From Orobanche coerulescens (lineage: Eukaryota; Streptophyta; Magnoliopsida; Lamiales; Orobanchaceae), in NCBI GenBank assembly GCA_033398695.1, contig JAWKAU010000037.1, forward strand, positions 248,001-312,000: 64,000 nucleotides of DNA, given 5' to 3'. Of this stretch, positions 33,727 through 43,262 are shown one piece after another; the first letter of the stretch is position 1, and the number at the start of each line of letters is the position of its first letter. The translations under genes and the position numbers were made by a program. The notes under the pieces are model-generated. The model worked only from the letters and a program-made list of their open reading frames with translations, was not told where the DNA came from and did no database searches.

Positions 33727-34687
33727 ACATCTTAGTGTTCAACATACCAAGGTTCAATCACAATTCTCTTAACAACGAAGAACAATCCTAGTATAACTAA
33801 ATCAATCTTCCTAAAACATGATGTTTGATTACTACAACATCCTTGAAACATAATAATCTCAGTAACATACTCAAGAAACCAAATTCAAGGTTGGGTTTAG
33901 TGTTAACATACATTTCACGAAGAATAACGATGAAAATGGTCGGTAGAACTCGACACCGTAGGCTTGAGCACCAATCCGAGAAGTCTACGATCTTCTAAAC
34001 CAGGTAGAGAGGCTATATAAGGATTATGTGTGGGGGAGAAAGCTCTCTGGAGTCTCAGAAATTGGATAAGGAATGAAAAGAAACGAGTTGAAATGAAATG
34101 GGGTGCTGCCATATTTATAAAACTCAAACCTTTACGTACGTTAACCTCACAGCATTATGAACGTTATCGCCTTAACGTACGCTATCTGAAATCTTTAGCG
34201 TGCATTAATGTCCAACAGTAGCTACTGCCTCATTTCTGACCTTCTTAACGTACGTTAACCATTACCTTTTACATACGTAATAAGCTCTGTTTAGCGTATG
34301 CTATCTTAGTCCTTTAGCGTACATTATACCTCGTTTACTTGCTTTTTCAAAAAGTTGTCGATCACGCGGGAATCTTATCCTTATCCGTCCCCCGTCCCAA
34401 GATGGCCCATGCGCCGACCAACCTTATCTGCCTGACTGTATGTTACGTACGCTATGCTTCGTCCATAGCGTACGTTATCCTCAGCTCATAATGTACGTTA
34501 AGCTCATCTTCTACCGTACATTATGACGTAGCTGCATGCATGAATTTGCAAACTCTTCCTAATATGATGATGACTGTTTGGAATATGAATACGGGAAAAA
34601 TCACACTTCTATTATAGATACCACAAAGTCGAATATTACAAGGTTCAAATACAGATGAAAATACTCGACAATTATCCGGATATTACA
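33727..34687 (-). repeat. 5' LTR of element F, second part
   Basis: Continues the LTR from the matching point (ACATCTTAG, compare 7755) to CCGGATATTACA. It carries the promoter part: TATA at about 34109-34120 and palindromes at 34133-34525. It is flanked on the right by TCTAG and element A LTR sequence. Confidence 0.88.
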
Positions 34688-34963
34688 TCTAGATAGGTTG
34701 ATTCCTTGTCCGATAGAAAAGGAAAACAGTTTAACTCGGACCGACAAAAAGACGAGTTATGATAAAAGACGACAATTGTAACGGTAATCCCTCGACCGAT
34801 TGAAAAGAGGTGCGGAGGTTGATCTTCATCCTATAGAAAAAGATACTGAAGAGAGGACGTAGGCACGTTTGGCCAAACCTCTATAAATCCTGTATCGATT
34901 TATTTTCCGCACCTTTAAATACGCTTCCGCACAATAGCGCTTATACCGAATATTGATCCAACA
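34688..34963 (+). repeat. 3' LTR of element A, second part
   Basis: Resumes with TAGATAGGTTGATTCCTTGT, matching GCTAGAGTGGTTGATTCC of element B, and ends TGATCCAACA. It carries the CCGATAGAAAAGG and CCTCTATAAATCC blocks common to the family. Confidence 0.87.
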
Positions 34964-34968
34964 CGAAT

Positions 34969-35837
34969 GGCATGAAATTATCATAAAGTATACAAAGAAT
35001 GCACTTTATAGTCCTTAGATTGCGAAAATTATACCGTGCAATGTGATGTATTGTGTATGGTACACTGATTCCGCCCGTGTATTGACCTGACAAATTCAGA
35101 ACAATATCAAATTGCTTAGAAAGTGCATTCTAATGTTTTGACTTATCTTTGGTAGGATCAAACTTGTATTTTCTAAGAGTCTGGGGTTGCGAGGCATTCG
35201 TAAGACGCCAAGTATTTAATAAATTGGCCTCCATATCTGAAAAATATTTATTTTAGGTATGTCTTAAAGAAACTAAAGGATATTACTTCTATAAGCCCGT
35301 TGAGAATAATGTGTTTTTGGCTTGAAATGTTGTCTTATTAGAAAAGGAATTTGTTTCCGAACAAGATAGTGGGAGAAAAGTAATTCTCGAGGAAACCCAA
35401 GAACCACAGTACGACACTGCAGCACCAGTGGAAATTGAACAAGCTCAATAGTAGTTGAAAAGCCAGTCTAGAATACGCCTACTCCTCGTAGATATGATAG
35501 GGTGCAACATGAACTTGAGAGATATAGGAACCTCGGATGGAGGATCATAACACCATTACTTATAGATGATGAACCCAGTACTTATCAAGAAGTTGTGTCA
35601 GGTCCAGAACTTGGGAAAATATATAGAATCCATGAAATACGAAATGCAATCTATGTACGACAATCAAGTTTAGAACCTAATAGATCTACTAAAAAATTTA
35701 AAAATTATTGGGTGCAAATAAGTCTTCAAAAGGAAGAATGACATGGATGAGAAGGTGCAAATATAAAGCCAGACTAGTGACGGAAGGTTTTAGGCAAAAT
35801 CATGGTATTACTATGTTCAGACCGTTTCCCAACAAGT
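34969..35837 (+). pseudogene. Element O: decayed Copia pol fragment
   Basis: From about 35150 the plus strand reads, through several stops and frame changes, YFLRVWGCEAFVRR, ETKGYYFYKPVENNVF and EKEFVSEQDSG (integrase C-terminus), then LLIDDEPSTYQEVVSGPE, KARLVTEGFRQNHGI and the beginning of RT. These are typical Copia pol stretches in the right order. The first 180 bp (34969-35150) are not clearly readable. It ends abruptly at the start of LTR K. It is an old, dead fragment and the likely surroundings into which A and K inserted. Confidence 0.75.
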
Positions 35838-37228
35838 TGTAACACCCCCGAATCCAATCGGAAATGTTACAGCGTCGTAGACCCTTCTCACAAGAATCTA
35901 CCAGGATAAACTCCAAAAGATTGCTTAATGATTGACCATCCAAGGTCAATCTAATTACAGAACAGACCGACAAGGTCAATACATAATTAAAATCCAACAT
36001 AGTCCACGACTCGACGACAATACTAAATTTGGATACAGAAAAGAATGACAACTCAATTACAAACCATACACATGCAAGGGTGATTGCTCGACTAAAAGAG
36101 AACTACTGACCAAAATACAACAAAGAAGAGACTCTAACTCTCGTCTGATTAGTATCATTGTCCATCATCTCCTTCCAAGCCGACCCAGTGACTGCTCCCG
36201 AACCGTAGGTACCTGAATGCATAACAGGCATCCCCCCCCCCCCCCCCGATTACTTGGGGGTTAGCAAACTGGAATTTTGCTAGTGCAAGTACATAATGAA
36301 CAAGATATATGAAAATATCAACACAAAACTCAACAACCGCAAAACCTTAACACGAATCACACATTCTCACACCCAGCACAAGAAAGCGTTCACATACTCA
36401 AGGTAAAAGGCATTCACACAGTCACATTTCCTCCACAAAAAATAAAAACGAAGAAACTTTAGACGAGCCCTAATGAATCAAAAAAAATTAATTCAGGAAC
36501 ACCTTTTTAAGAGAAATACTTCACAAAGCATTTTGATAAAATAGTTTGAAAACATTATTGTTTGACTCAGGTTGTTTTAAATGATTTGGGTGTTTTTAGA
36601 AAAAAAATCAAATGAAAGTACTTTAGAAAATAACATCAAAATCTCTCGGGTCTCTGACCCAGTATACGGAAAAAAAATTTACAGGAAAATTATTTCAACG
36701 TCATTCGGGGTCCTCGACCCAATTCACAGAACACTATCACAAGAACATTCATCTCAACATCTCATGGGGTCTTCAACCCATTCCATAGAATACTATCAAA
36801 AAAACAATCATTTCCAACCCTCACAGGGAAACGGGGTTCGGGTACCTGCATTCAATGTAGACTTTACGACAATTCCTGCTCAAGACCCTCATGACTAATT
36901 AACCCTCGGAAATCTCGTCAGATATCCCTGGTTAATTAATCCTGATACAAACATTTAAAACAAGTTGAAAAGGATTTACAAAAGTACAAATCTCAGCCTT
37001 TATCGATACCAACATTTAAAATAAGTTGAAAATGACTATAAAAGCACAAACTTATTCAGTATCGGGGTCTTAGCTGTCACACGAATATCCGCAACCAATA
37101 AGCCTGTCAGGCGCCTCACTTGCACACCTGTGTACCAGCGTTCACTATACTGTGGTGGCCGCACCCTTGTACATGTCGTCGCGTCGGCATCACTCCCACA
37201 AGAGCCGCCCCTTGCAACACGCATTAGG
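35838..37228 (-). repeat. Element K: chromovirus-type LTR, first part
   Basis: Plus-strand start TGTAACACCCCCGAATCC, close to solo LTR H. It contains an acceptor GTTATGCATTCAG|GTACC at 36213 and an expanded C16 run (36232-36247) in the GC hairpin. Element D interrupts it at 37228 (TTAGG); it resumes at 46377. Confidence 0.82.
36232..36247 (+). repeat. C16 homopolymer
   Basis: Sixteen C in a row form one arm of a hairpin whose other arm is GGGGG (36255-36260). Related LTRs have five or six C here. Length in an assembly may be unreliable. Confidence 0.8.
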
Positions 37229-37452
37229 TGTAATACCCGGTTGAGAATTCATTTATTTTCACTCAGTAACTGTCACTCAGAATTTTTTTCACTCAGTAAT
37301 AACCATTCATCACTCATGTTCATTCAGTTGTAACCACCATTCGGCGTATTTTGGGATCATATCAGTAGTTGTTGTCATTCATCGTTGTTTGAAATCGAGC
37401 AGAGATTATTGTCATCATCATCATCATCATGTTTTAATTTCAGTTTGTGAGG

Positions 37453-37904
37453 TAGCGCACGCTACACATTCTGTCTAGCGCGCGCTAATGGAGTGCATGT
37501 AACGCACGCTATGATTCAGTATTAGCGCACGCTAATGCAAATGGAACGGACAGTCCAGAAGGTACTGGGCTGATTTGAGAAATTCGTAGCGCACGCTACG
37601 AGTGGTAAGCAGCGTATGCTAACTATGCTGGTAACGCACGCTAAGACTTCAGAGTAGCACACGCTAACGCGCTCAGAGCAGAGGACACTAGGTTCTGGAC
37701 TCCAGGATTTTGGACATCAACTATCAGGTAGCGCACGCTAACATAAGGTTAACGTACGCTAAGAAAGGCTGTTAGCGCACACTACCAAAGGTACTTAGCG
37801 CACGCTAACGATTCAGTCAGGGGGGTACTGGACTACCCGGTACACCCGTTAGCGCACGCTAATATCAGGAGATAGCGCGTGCTAAGCTGGGATAGTATAT
37901 ATAG
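37453..37904 (+). promoter_or_regulatory. U3 palindrome array and TATA box, element D
   Basis: Fourteen motifs, mostly TAGCGCACGCTA, with TAGCGCGCGCTA and TAACGTACGCTA variants, ending 12 bp before TATATATAG (37896-37904). The same array is at about 43482-43913 in the 3' LTR. Confidence 0.8.
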
Positions 37905-38066
37905 GACAGTTGAGTCCAACCTTCGTCATTTCTTCATTTCTCATCCATTTCGGACGAGCTTGGGCGATTCGGAAAGGTCTCCTTGAGCTGCAAACATCTA
38001 TCAACATCTCCAAGCTTAGTGATTGGATTAATCATCACTTAATCAGTTTCTTCACTCCAAATCAAG

Positions 38067-39999
38067 GTAATTTTCATTGAATCTTGAATTTTTGGGATTT
38101 GAAGGTTTTAGCCCCGATCTCTTCGAATTAGCTTGCTTTTATGTTGGATTATGTTAGATATGGATTATCTATATTGGGTATTTGTATTCTTATAGATTCA
38201 TTGGTGTAATTTTCGGAATTTCGGAATCATTGAGGAATTGTTCAAGAACCCTTACGGGCTGACTTTGGAATTTTGGGGGTTTTCGACTAGATGTTGTTGA
38301 AATCTCGATTTAAGTATTCCTATTGTATTATTGATGGTATTCATGGAGTTTTGTTGGATTGAATCATTCATTGGAGATTGGTTTTCGATATTATTGGGTT
38401 TCGTTGTAAACAATAGGAGATTGTTTACAACGTGCTTGTTTTAATGCCCCAATGAGTTTTGGGTAGTGTAGTATCGACTTTTGAATTGGTTATGATAATG
38501 TTTGATTCGTATATTAAGCGAATTGTTGGTATATGTGTTGTTCAAGGTTGTTCGAGCGGCCGACAATTTCATTAAGGACGTTGTTCGTGGAAGGACTTTC
38601 TCGCCTTCGGTTTGAGGCAAGTTTTATACTTGTACTAGTCAACGAGATTAATGTCATCATATATGTGTATGAATGTGCTGTATCATTCCGAGACTTAGTC
38701 TCTTCAAGAATTCATTGATATTAAGAGATCGTTCGATACGATACCTTTCGGCAATTATGCCAAATGTTTATTATTGTTCGTTAATGGTCGATTCAAGGCA
38801 TCGTGATACTCGTTATTAATGTCATTGTCGATAGCTGGTTCGCGGTATCGATGTATCGATTGTTGTTAATATTGATGTCAATTTAAGACATCGTTGAGAT
38901 CATTGTTATTCCTGTTTGGATGTCATTAAAATTGTACTGGCCGATTAAAGGCATTGGCATATTCATTTCTCACCTTCGTCGTCGGTAACCAATTAAAGGT
39001 GCCGAGGCATCCTTCATATCATTGTCATCGATTCGCCGGTCTCAGGCAAATCGAAATGTTCAATCATTCACTATATCATTGTTATCGATTGACCTTTCTA
39101 AGGCAATCGAGGTAATTAATCATTCATCATATTACTCTTATCGATTGGCCATTCTAAGGTAATCGAAGTACTCAATCATTCATTAAATCATCCGCTGCAT
39201 CATTGTTATCGGTTGGCCGTTCTAAGGCAATCGAGGTATTAAATTGGGACTGTCGAGGATGGTGCCTATCTGTGTGTTACTGTCATCGTGTTGGCCGACT
39301 CAAGGCAGCACACTATCCCTAATTGTGATACGACTTTCATGCCGTGGCTTCGGCCCTAATTGTGATACGGCTTTCATGCCGTGGCTTCGGCCCTAATTGT
39401 GATACGGCTTTCATGTCGTGGCTTCGGCCCTAATTGTGATACGGCTTTCATGCCATGGCTTCGGCCCTAATTGTGATATGGATTTCATGTCGTGGCTTCG
39501 GCCCTAATTGTGATACGGCTTCGTGCCGTGGCTTCGGACCTAATGGGGATATGGTTTCGTGCCGTGGATTCGGCCCTAATCGATACAGCTTTGGGTTGTT
39601 TTGGCCTCAGGTGATTGTGATTTTTGACAGCTTCGGCTGAGTGGCTTTTAGGCCTTTGTGATTGTCTTGATAATTTCAATGGAGCCTTCGGGCATTGTGA
39701 TTCATATTTAATTCAGCTCTGGTTTGGTTCATGTCGTGTAATTCATTGTGGTATTCTGTGATTATGATTCGCCGTTGGGCACTTATGTTCTAATCTGTCG
39801 AACAGGTATAAATAGTATGCCAGGGGTATAGTATTGCACGAATGCTCAGTTCTTACCTTGGTTTGTGAGCATCTCGTATTATTATCATCATTGTACCGTT
39901 TCATTTTGCCTTTGGATGCATATCATGTTGTACATGTATTTGATGTTCATTATCTGGATGACTGGCCCCGTGAGGGCGGAACATGTTTTCATGTTTTAG
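38067..39999 (+). other. putative LTR leader intron, element D
   Basis: ATCAAG|GTAATT lies 163 nt after the TATA box; CATGTTTTAG|GTGCTTG ends a 1933-nt interval. The 140 nt between the expected start and the donor contain no ATG, while the interval has many. GGCCCCGTGAGGGC sits just before the acceptor. The 3' LTR keeps the same pair (44095 and 46010). Confidence 0.5.
39318..39590 (+). repeat. tandem array of about 38-bp units in D 5' LTR
   Basis: Seven to eight copies of a unit with CCCTAATTGTGATACGGCTT then TCATGCCGTGGCTTCGG; each unit holds the small inverted repeat ACGGC..GCCGT. The last units are shortened. The matching array in the 3' LTR is at about 45328-45595. Confidence 0.88.
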
Positions 40000-40360
40000 G
40001 TGCTTGCGAGGAGAGAGTTGAGACACAGGGGCATGACGATGGCGACGAGGCATTCGAGCGATACTAGTCCGAGTTGTTCATTGTTGGTCAGTCAGTTGGG
40101 GTGTACTCCAGTCTTGTCAGTTGTTGTCGTGTTGTATTACCCGAACAGATGTTCGTGGATGCTGTTGTATTTCATTTTGGCCATGTAGGCCACTTTTGTC
40201 GTTGAAATTCCTTATCGGAATATTGTGTCGGATGTCATGGTAGGGACTATGATTTTCCCTTGTTGTTAATTTGGTGTATTTTGGTCATGTTCGCCTGGTG
40301 GATCTCCTGGCGTGGGGTCCACGGCACTGTAATAACCCAATAGGATTTGGGGGTGTTACA

Positions 40361-41282
40361 GAAGATGGTATCAGAGAGTTTGGGTTGTGAGATACCCTGA
40401 TATGTGAGTTATGTGGCTCTACCGATGCGGTAGTAGTGGGACTGTCAGTTTATGACAATCTAGTCAGTCGGGTTTTGTGAGTCGTAATATTTGTACGACT
40501 GCATGAGTCATTCATTCATCGAGTCGTCATCAGTGAAGACTAGTATCGTGAGACCTCGAAGCTTTGTATGAACTGTGTAAGGACTCGATTCTCTTTATGT
40601 TCATACATTCATCATGTCATTAATTAATCATGCTTTGTTGAAACCTATATGTGATATTAATGTTATGATTGATTCATGACTAATCGTTTTGGAGCACGTG
40701 TGACTTGTGTAAGTGTTAAGGATCAGCTCATTCATCAGTTAATAATCCTCACCCATCATTTTGATCTTGTCGATCATATTAATTCATTCATCACTCAGTT
40801 AATTTCATCGTTCAGTTAATTCATTCATCACTCAGTCAATCTCATCACTCAATTAATTCATTCATCACTCAATCAATCTCATTACTCAGTTAATTCATTC
40901 ATCACTAAGTCAAGCTCATCGCTCAATTAATTTATTCATCACGCAGTCAATCTCATTGCTCAGTCAATTCATTCATCGCTCAGTCAATCCCATTGTTCAG
41001 TTAATTCATTAATCATCCAGTCCATCTCATTGTTCAGTTGTTGATCTTACGGATCGAATTTTCAACCTTGTTAACTTGTTCAAGGTAATTATTTCAGGAA
41101 TTCCATCAGGTAATCATGTCACCTCATTTGATCTTTCATACGATCTCATCATATTCCGACGTAATGTCGACAATGATTTCATTGCATCATTAATGCATTC
41201 ATTGTGTTATAGCGTGTATGCTCATTGTTATCATTCCGTCACGTAATCATAATGCGATATTCATGCGGGATCTATAATTATC
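40361..41282 (+). other. leader of element D: primer-binding site and CATTCATCACTCA repeats
   Basis: GAAGATGGTATCAGAGAG (site at 40366) resembles initiator tRNA-Met. From about 40760 to 41045 a degenerate array of 35-40-bp units (TTCATTCATCACTCAGTCAA and variants) runs for seven to eight copies. No gene is present before gag. Confidence 0.85.
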
Positions 41283-42551
41283 ATGTGGCTTTCCTGCTTC
41301 AGTATGGATAGAGCTGTCAGAGGACGCAGGGGAAGAGGTCGCGGTGCGGGCCGAAACCCAGGATCTCGTGTGAATGCCCGCGCTAATGCGAGGGATAACA
41401 TGTGTTCATCAGTCAGCCATGCCACTCATTCACTGTCAGATGATCATTCACTGTCAGAGAGTCGTACCCGAGAAGCAGCCCAATCGGAAGATGATCGGGT
41501 GGACTCATTCATATTTATGCAGGGCATGATGGCCCAGATGACTCAGATGACGCGGATGATGGAGACCATGCAGACCTCGATGGTTCGTGGCCCACCGCAA
41601 CAGGGATTCCAGGTTCCGTTTCATGGACAGACTGGAGGAGTGAATCAGATTGTTGGCGATATCTCTCGTCAGAGGCCGCCTACTTTTGAGGGTTCGTCGG
41701 AACCAGCTGATATTGTTCATTGGCTTGAGCATGTTGATAAACTCTTCGACATGGTTCAGTGTCCGGAAGAGAGTAAAGTGGCAGTAGCGACTTATTACTT
41801 GAGTAAGGGTGCTTATTCGTGGTGGCTTTCTGTGAAACCCACCGATCGCGATTGTGGTTGGGATGAGTTCAAGACTCTCATGTTAGAGAGTTATTATCCG
41901 GCTCCACTTCGTGAAGCCAAGTTGTCAGAGGTTTTGAACCCCGAATCCGTCGAGGACGAGGGTGTTATTGTCATTGCTGAGAAGTTTCAGGGACTACTTC
42001 AGTTTGCTTCGTCAGTTATCCGTACTGAGGCGGATAAGATCAAATATTTTAGCAAGAGGCTAAATCCGCAGTTAAGAATGCAGTTGTTCAATCACAATTG
42101 TAATTCGCTGGGTGAGTTCATCGAGAAGGCTCTTGGAGCAGAGCTTTTGATCAAGGAGCTTACTCAGAAACACCCTTCAGTTTCTTATGGTGAGAGGACT
42201 AGGATGCCGGTTCATTCAGAGGGACATTGGGCTCCGACGTCCAAGAGGTCGTTTTCCAGTCGTCTTCGTGCTGAGAAAGCATCTTCCTCTCAGACGACGA
42301 GCTCGACTGTTGTTTGCTTTAACTGTGATTCAGCAGAACACGTTAATACTCGGTGTACGGTACCATTTATTGTTTGTTTTCTGTGTGGGAACCCGGGACA
42401 CCTTCAGAAATACTGCAGGAGTTCTAGTGCCGGTAGATCTCGAGAGGGCTCACAAGCCTCGAGGTATTTTGCTACTCCAGTCCGTACTTCATTCAAGGGG
42501 TCCTATCAGGCCTCGAGAGCCCGAGGTAAGGACATTCATCACCGGTTTTGA
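41283..42551 (+). CDS. Gag of element D, intact
   Basis: The open frame is 422 codons from 41283; a start at 41304 (MDRAVRGRRGRGRGAG) is as likely, since a basic Arg/Gly N-terminus is usual for this family. A Met/Gln-rich stretch (about residues 78-100) is followed by the Retrotrans_gag core (about 130-290): RQRPPTFEGSSEPADIVHWL, YYLSKGAYSWWLSV, WDEFKTLMLESYYPAPLREA, IKYFSKRLNPQLRMQL. Two zinc knuckles come next: CFNCDSAEHVNTRC and CFLCGNPGHLQKYC, both C-x2-C-x4-H-x4-C. It ends 50 residues later, before any protease. The protein would package element RNA into particles; enzymes must come in trans. No stop or frameshift is visible. Confidence 0.94.
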   Translation: MWLSCFSMDRAVRGRRGRGRGAGRNPGSRVNARANARDNMCSSVSHATHSLSDDHSLSESRTREAAQSEDDRVDSFIFMQGMMAQMTQMTRMMETMQTSMVRGPPQQGFQVPFHGQTGGVNQIVGDISRQRPPTFEGSSEPADIVHWLEHVDKLFDMVQCPEESKVAVATYYLSKGAYSWWLSVKPTDRDCGWDEFKTLMLESYYPAPLREAKLSEVLNPESVEDEGVIVIAEKFQGLLQFASSVIRTEADKIKYFSKRLNPQLRMQLFNHNCNSLGEFIEKALGAELLIKELTQKHPSVSYGERTRMPVHSEGHWAPTSKRSFSSRLRAEKASSSQTTSSTVVCFNCDSAEHVNTRCTVPFIVCFLCGNPGHLQKYCRSSSAGRSREGSQASRYFATPVRTSFKGSYQASRARGKDIHHRF

Positions 42552-43262
42552 GCAAGTTAATTCTTGCTCGGTAGTAGGATAATCATTCATTTCATTGTCG
42601 TTCATTCATTCATATAATTCATTCATATATATCAATCATGTTGAGACTTGTCATTATGAAACTAATCATTCAATTCACGAGGAACAACGGTTCCAATCAC
42701 TTCATTGAGACATCACTCATTACGTTATTAATTCACCTTGGCGAGTCATTCTTAATCCTTGTTGGATTTCGATTCATTATCATTCATTGTGATCATTTTG
42801 TTCTTGTGACCTTCCGGTATCATATTGTGCGGTGAGTTCAGATTTGGGTCTACCTTAAATCGTTGAGATAGAGGAGATCGATGATATGGAAGGATAACGA
42901 TGTTGAGTACATTTGAGATGTAACCTTGTTTTTTGATGACTGTGTAACTCAATCCGTAATAATGTATCGTAACTGTGGATCATTTATTCTTGATCTATTT
43001 TATTATGATCATATTTGAGAATCTTGAGATTTGGGTCAACTGTTGGGAGTTCGTCCCTTCGGCGTTGTACTCGAGATTTCGTGATAATATGGGAAATTGT
43101 TCACTGTGGTTCGAGACGTCAAGTCTTGGGGACTTGGGCGTGCGATTGATTTGGTCCCGAGGACTATATGTGCATTATTGTTTTCAGATCATGATGGATA
43201 GTTCGTATCCCGAGTTGTTTACCCTTAGTTTCGAGGACGAAACTCTTTTTAAGGGGGGAGTA
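42552..43262 (+). other. 3' non-coding region of element D
   Basis: No pol homology in any frame that I can see. It ends with AGTTTCGAGGACGAAACT (43227-43244) and the purine tract TTTTTAAGGGGGGAG directly before the LTR. Confidence 0.8.

Larger units (their letters stand above)
6241..34687 (-). mobile_element. Element F: Tekay/Del-like chromovirus, heavily nested
   Basis: A minus-strand Gypsy element: 5' LTR on the right (15785-16643 plus 33727-34687), primer-binding site 15764-15779, gag, protease, RT, RNase H, integrase and chromodomain, then the 3' LTR 6241-8713. The flanks are GCTAG (6236-6240) and TCTAG (34688-34692), a target duplicate with one mismatch, and both flanks are LTR sequence of element A. 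Element G interrupts the integrase end and element E the 5' LTR. All coding parts carry stops or frameshifts. The chromodomain, and IN C-terminal text such as GPFEILERFG and VHNVFHVSQLRKY, place it with the Tekay/Del chromoviruses. Confidence 0.88.
3527..34968 (+). mobile_element. Element A: gag-only Sirevirus-like Copia, interrupted
   Basis: This plus-strand element has lost its 5' LTR and leader from the window because the Tat element is inserted in its gag. What remains is gag (3527-5045), a non-coding tail with polypurine tracts, and a 3' LTR split by element F into 5511-6240 and 34688-34963. The LTR starts TGTTAG and ends CAACA. The predicted target duplicate after its end is CGAAT (34964-34968). 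As in elements B and C, no protease, integrase or RT lies between gag and the 3' LTR. Confidence 0.8.
37229..40360 (+). repeat. 5' LTR of element D
   Basis: 3132 bp, TGTAATACCCGGTTGAG to GGGGGTGTTACA. Palindromes 37453-37884, TATA 37896-37904, donor at 38067, several units with TATCGATTGGCC (about 39000-39245), a tandem array of about 38-bp units (about 39318-39590) and acceptor at 39999. The frame 39455-39640 is only the tandem repeat read through. Confidence 0.94.

Noticed and set aside
39455..39640. Repeat protein with RGFGPN units
   Set aside because: It is a reading of the 38-bp tandem DNA repeat inside an LTR, open on both strands because of the unit length, with no start context or homology.
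40366..40383. tRNA gene fragments at TGGTATC sites
   Set aside because: Only the first 12-17 bases match a tRNA 3' end, directly next to LTRs; these are primer-binding sites.
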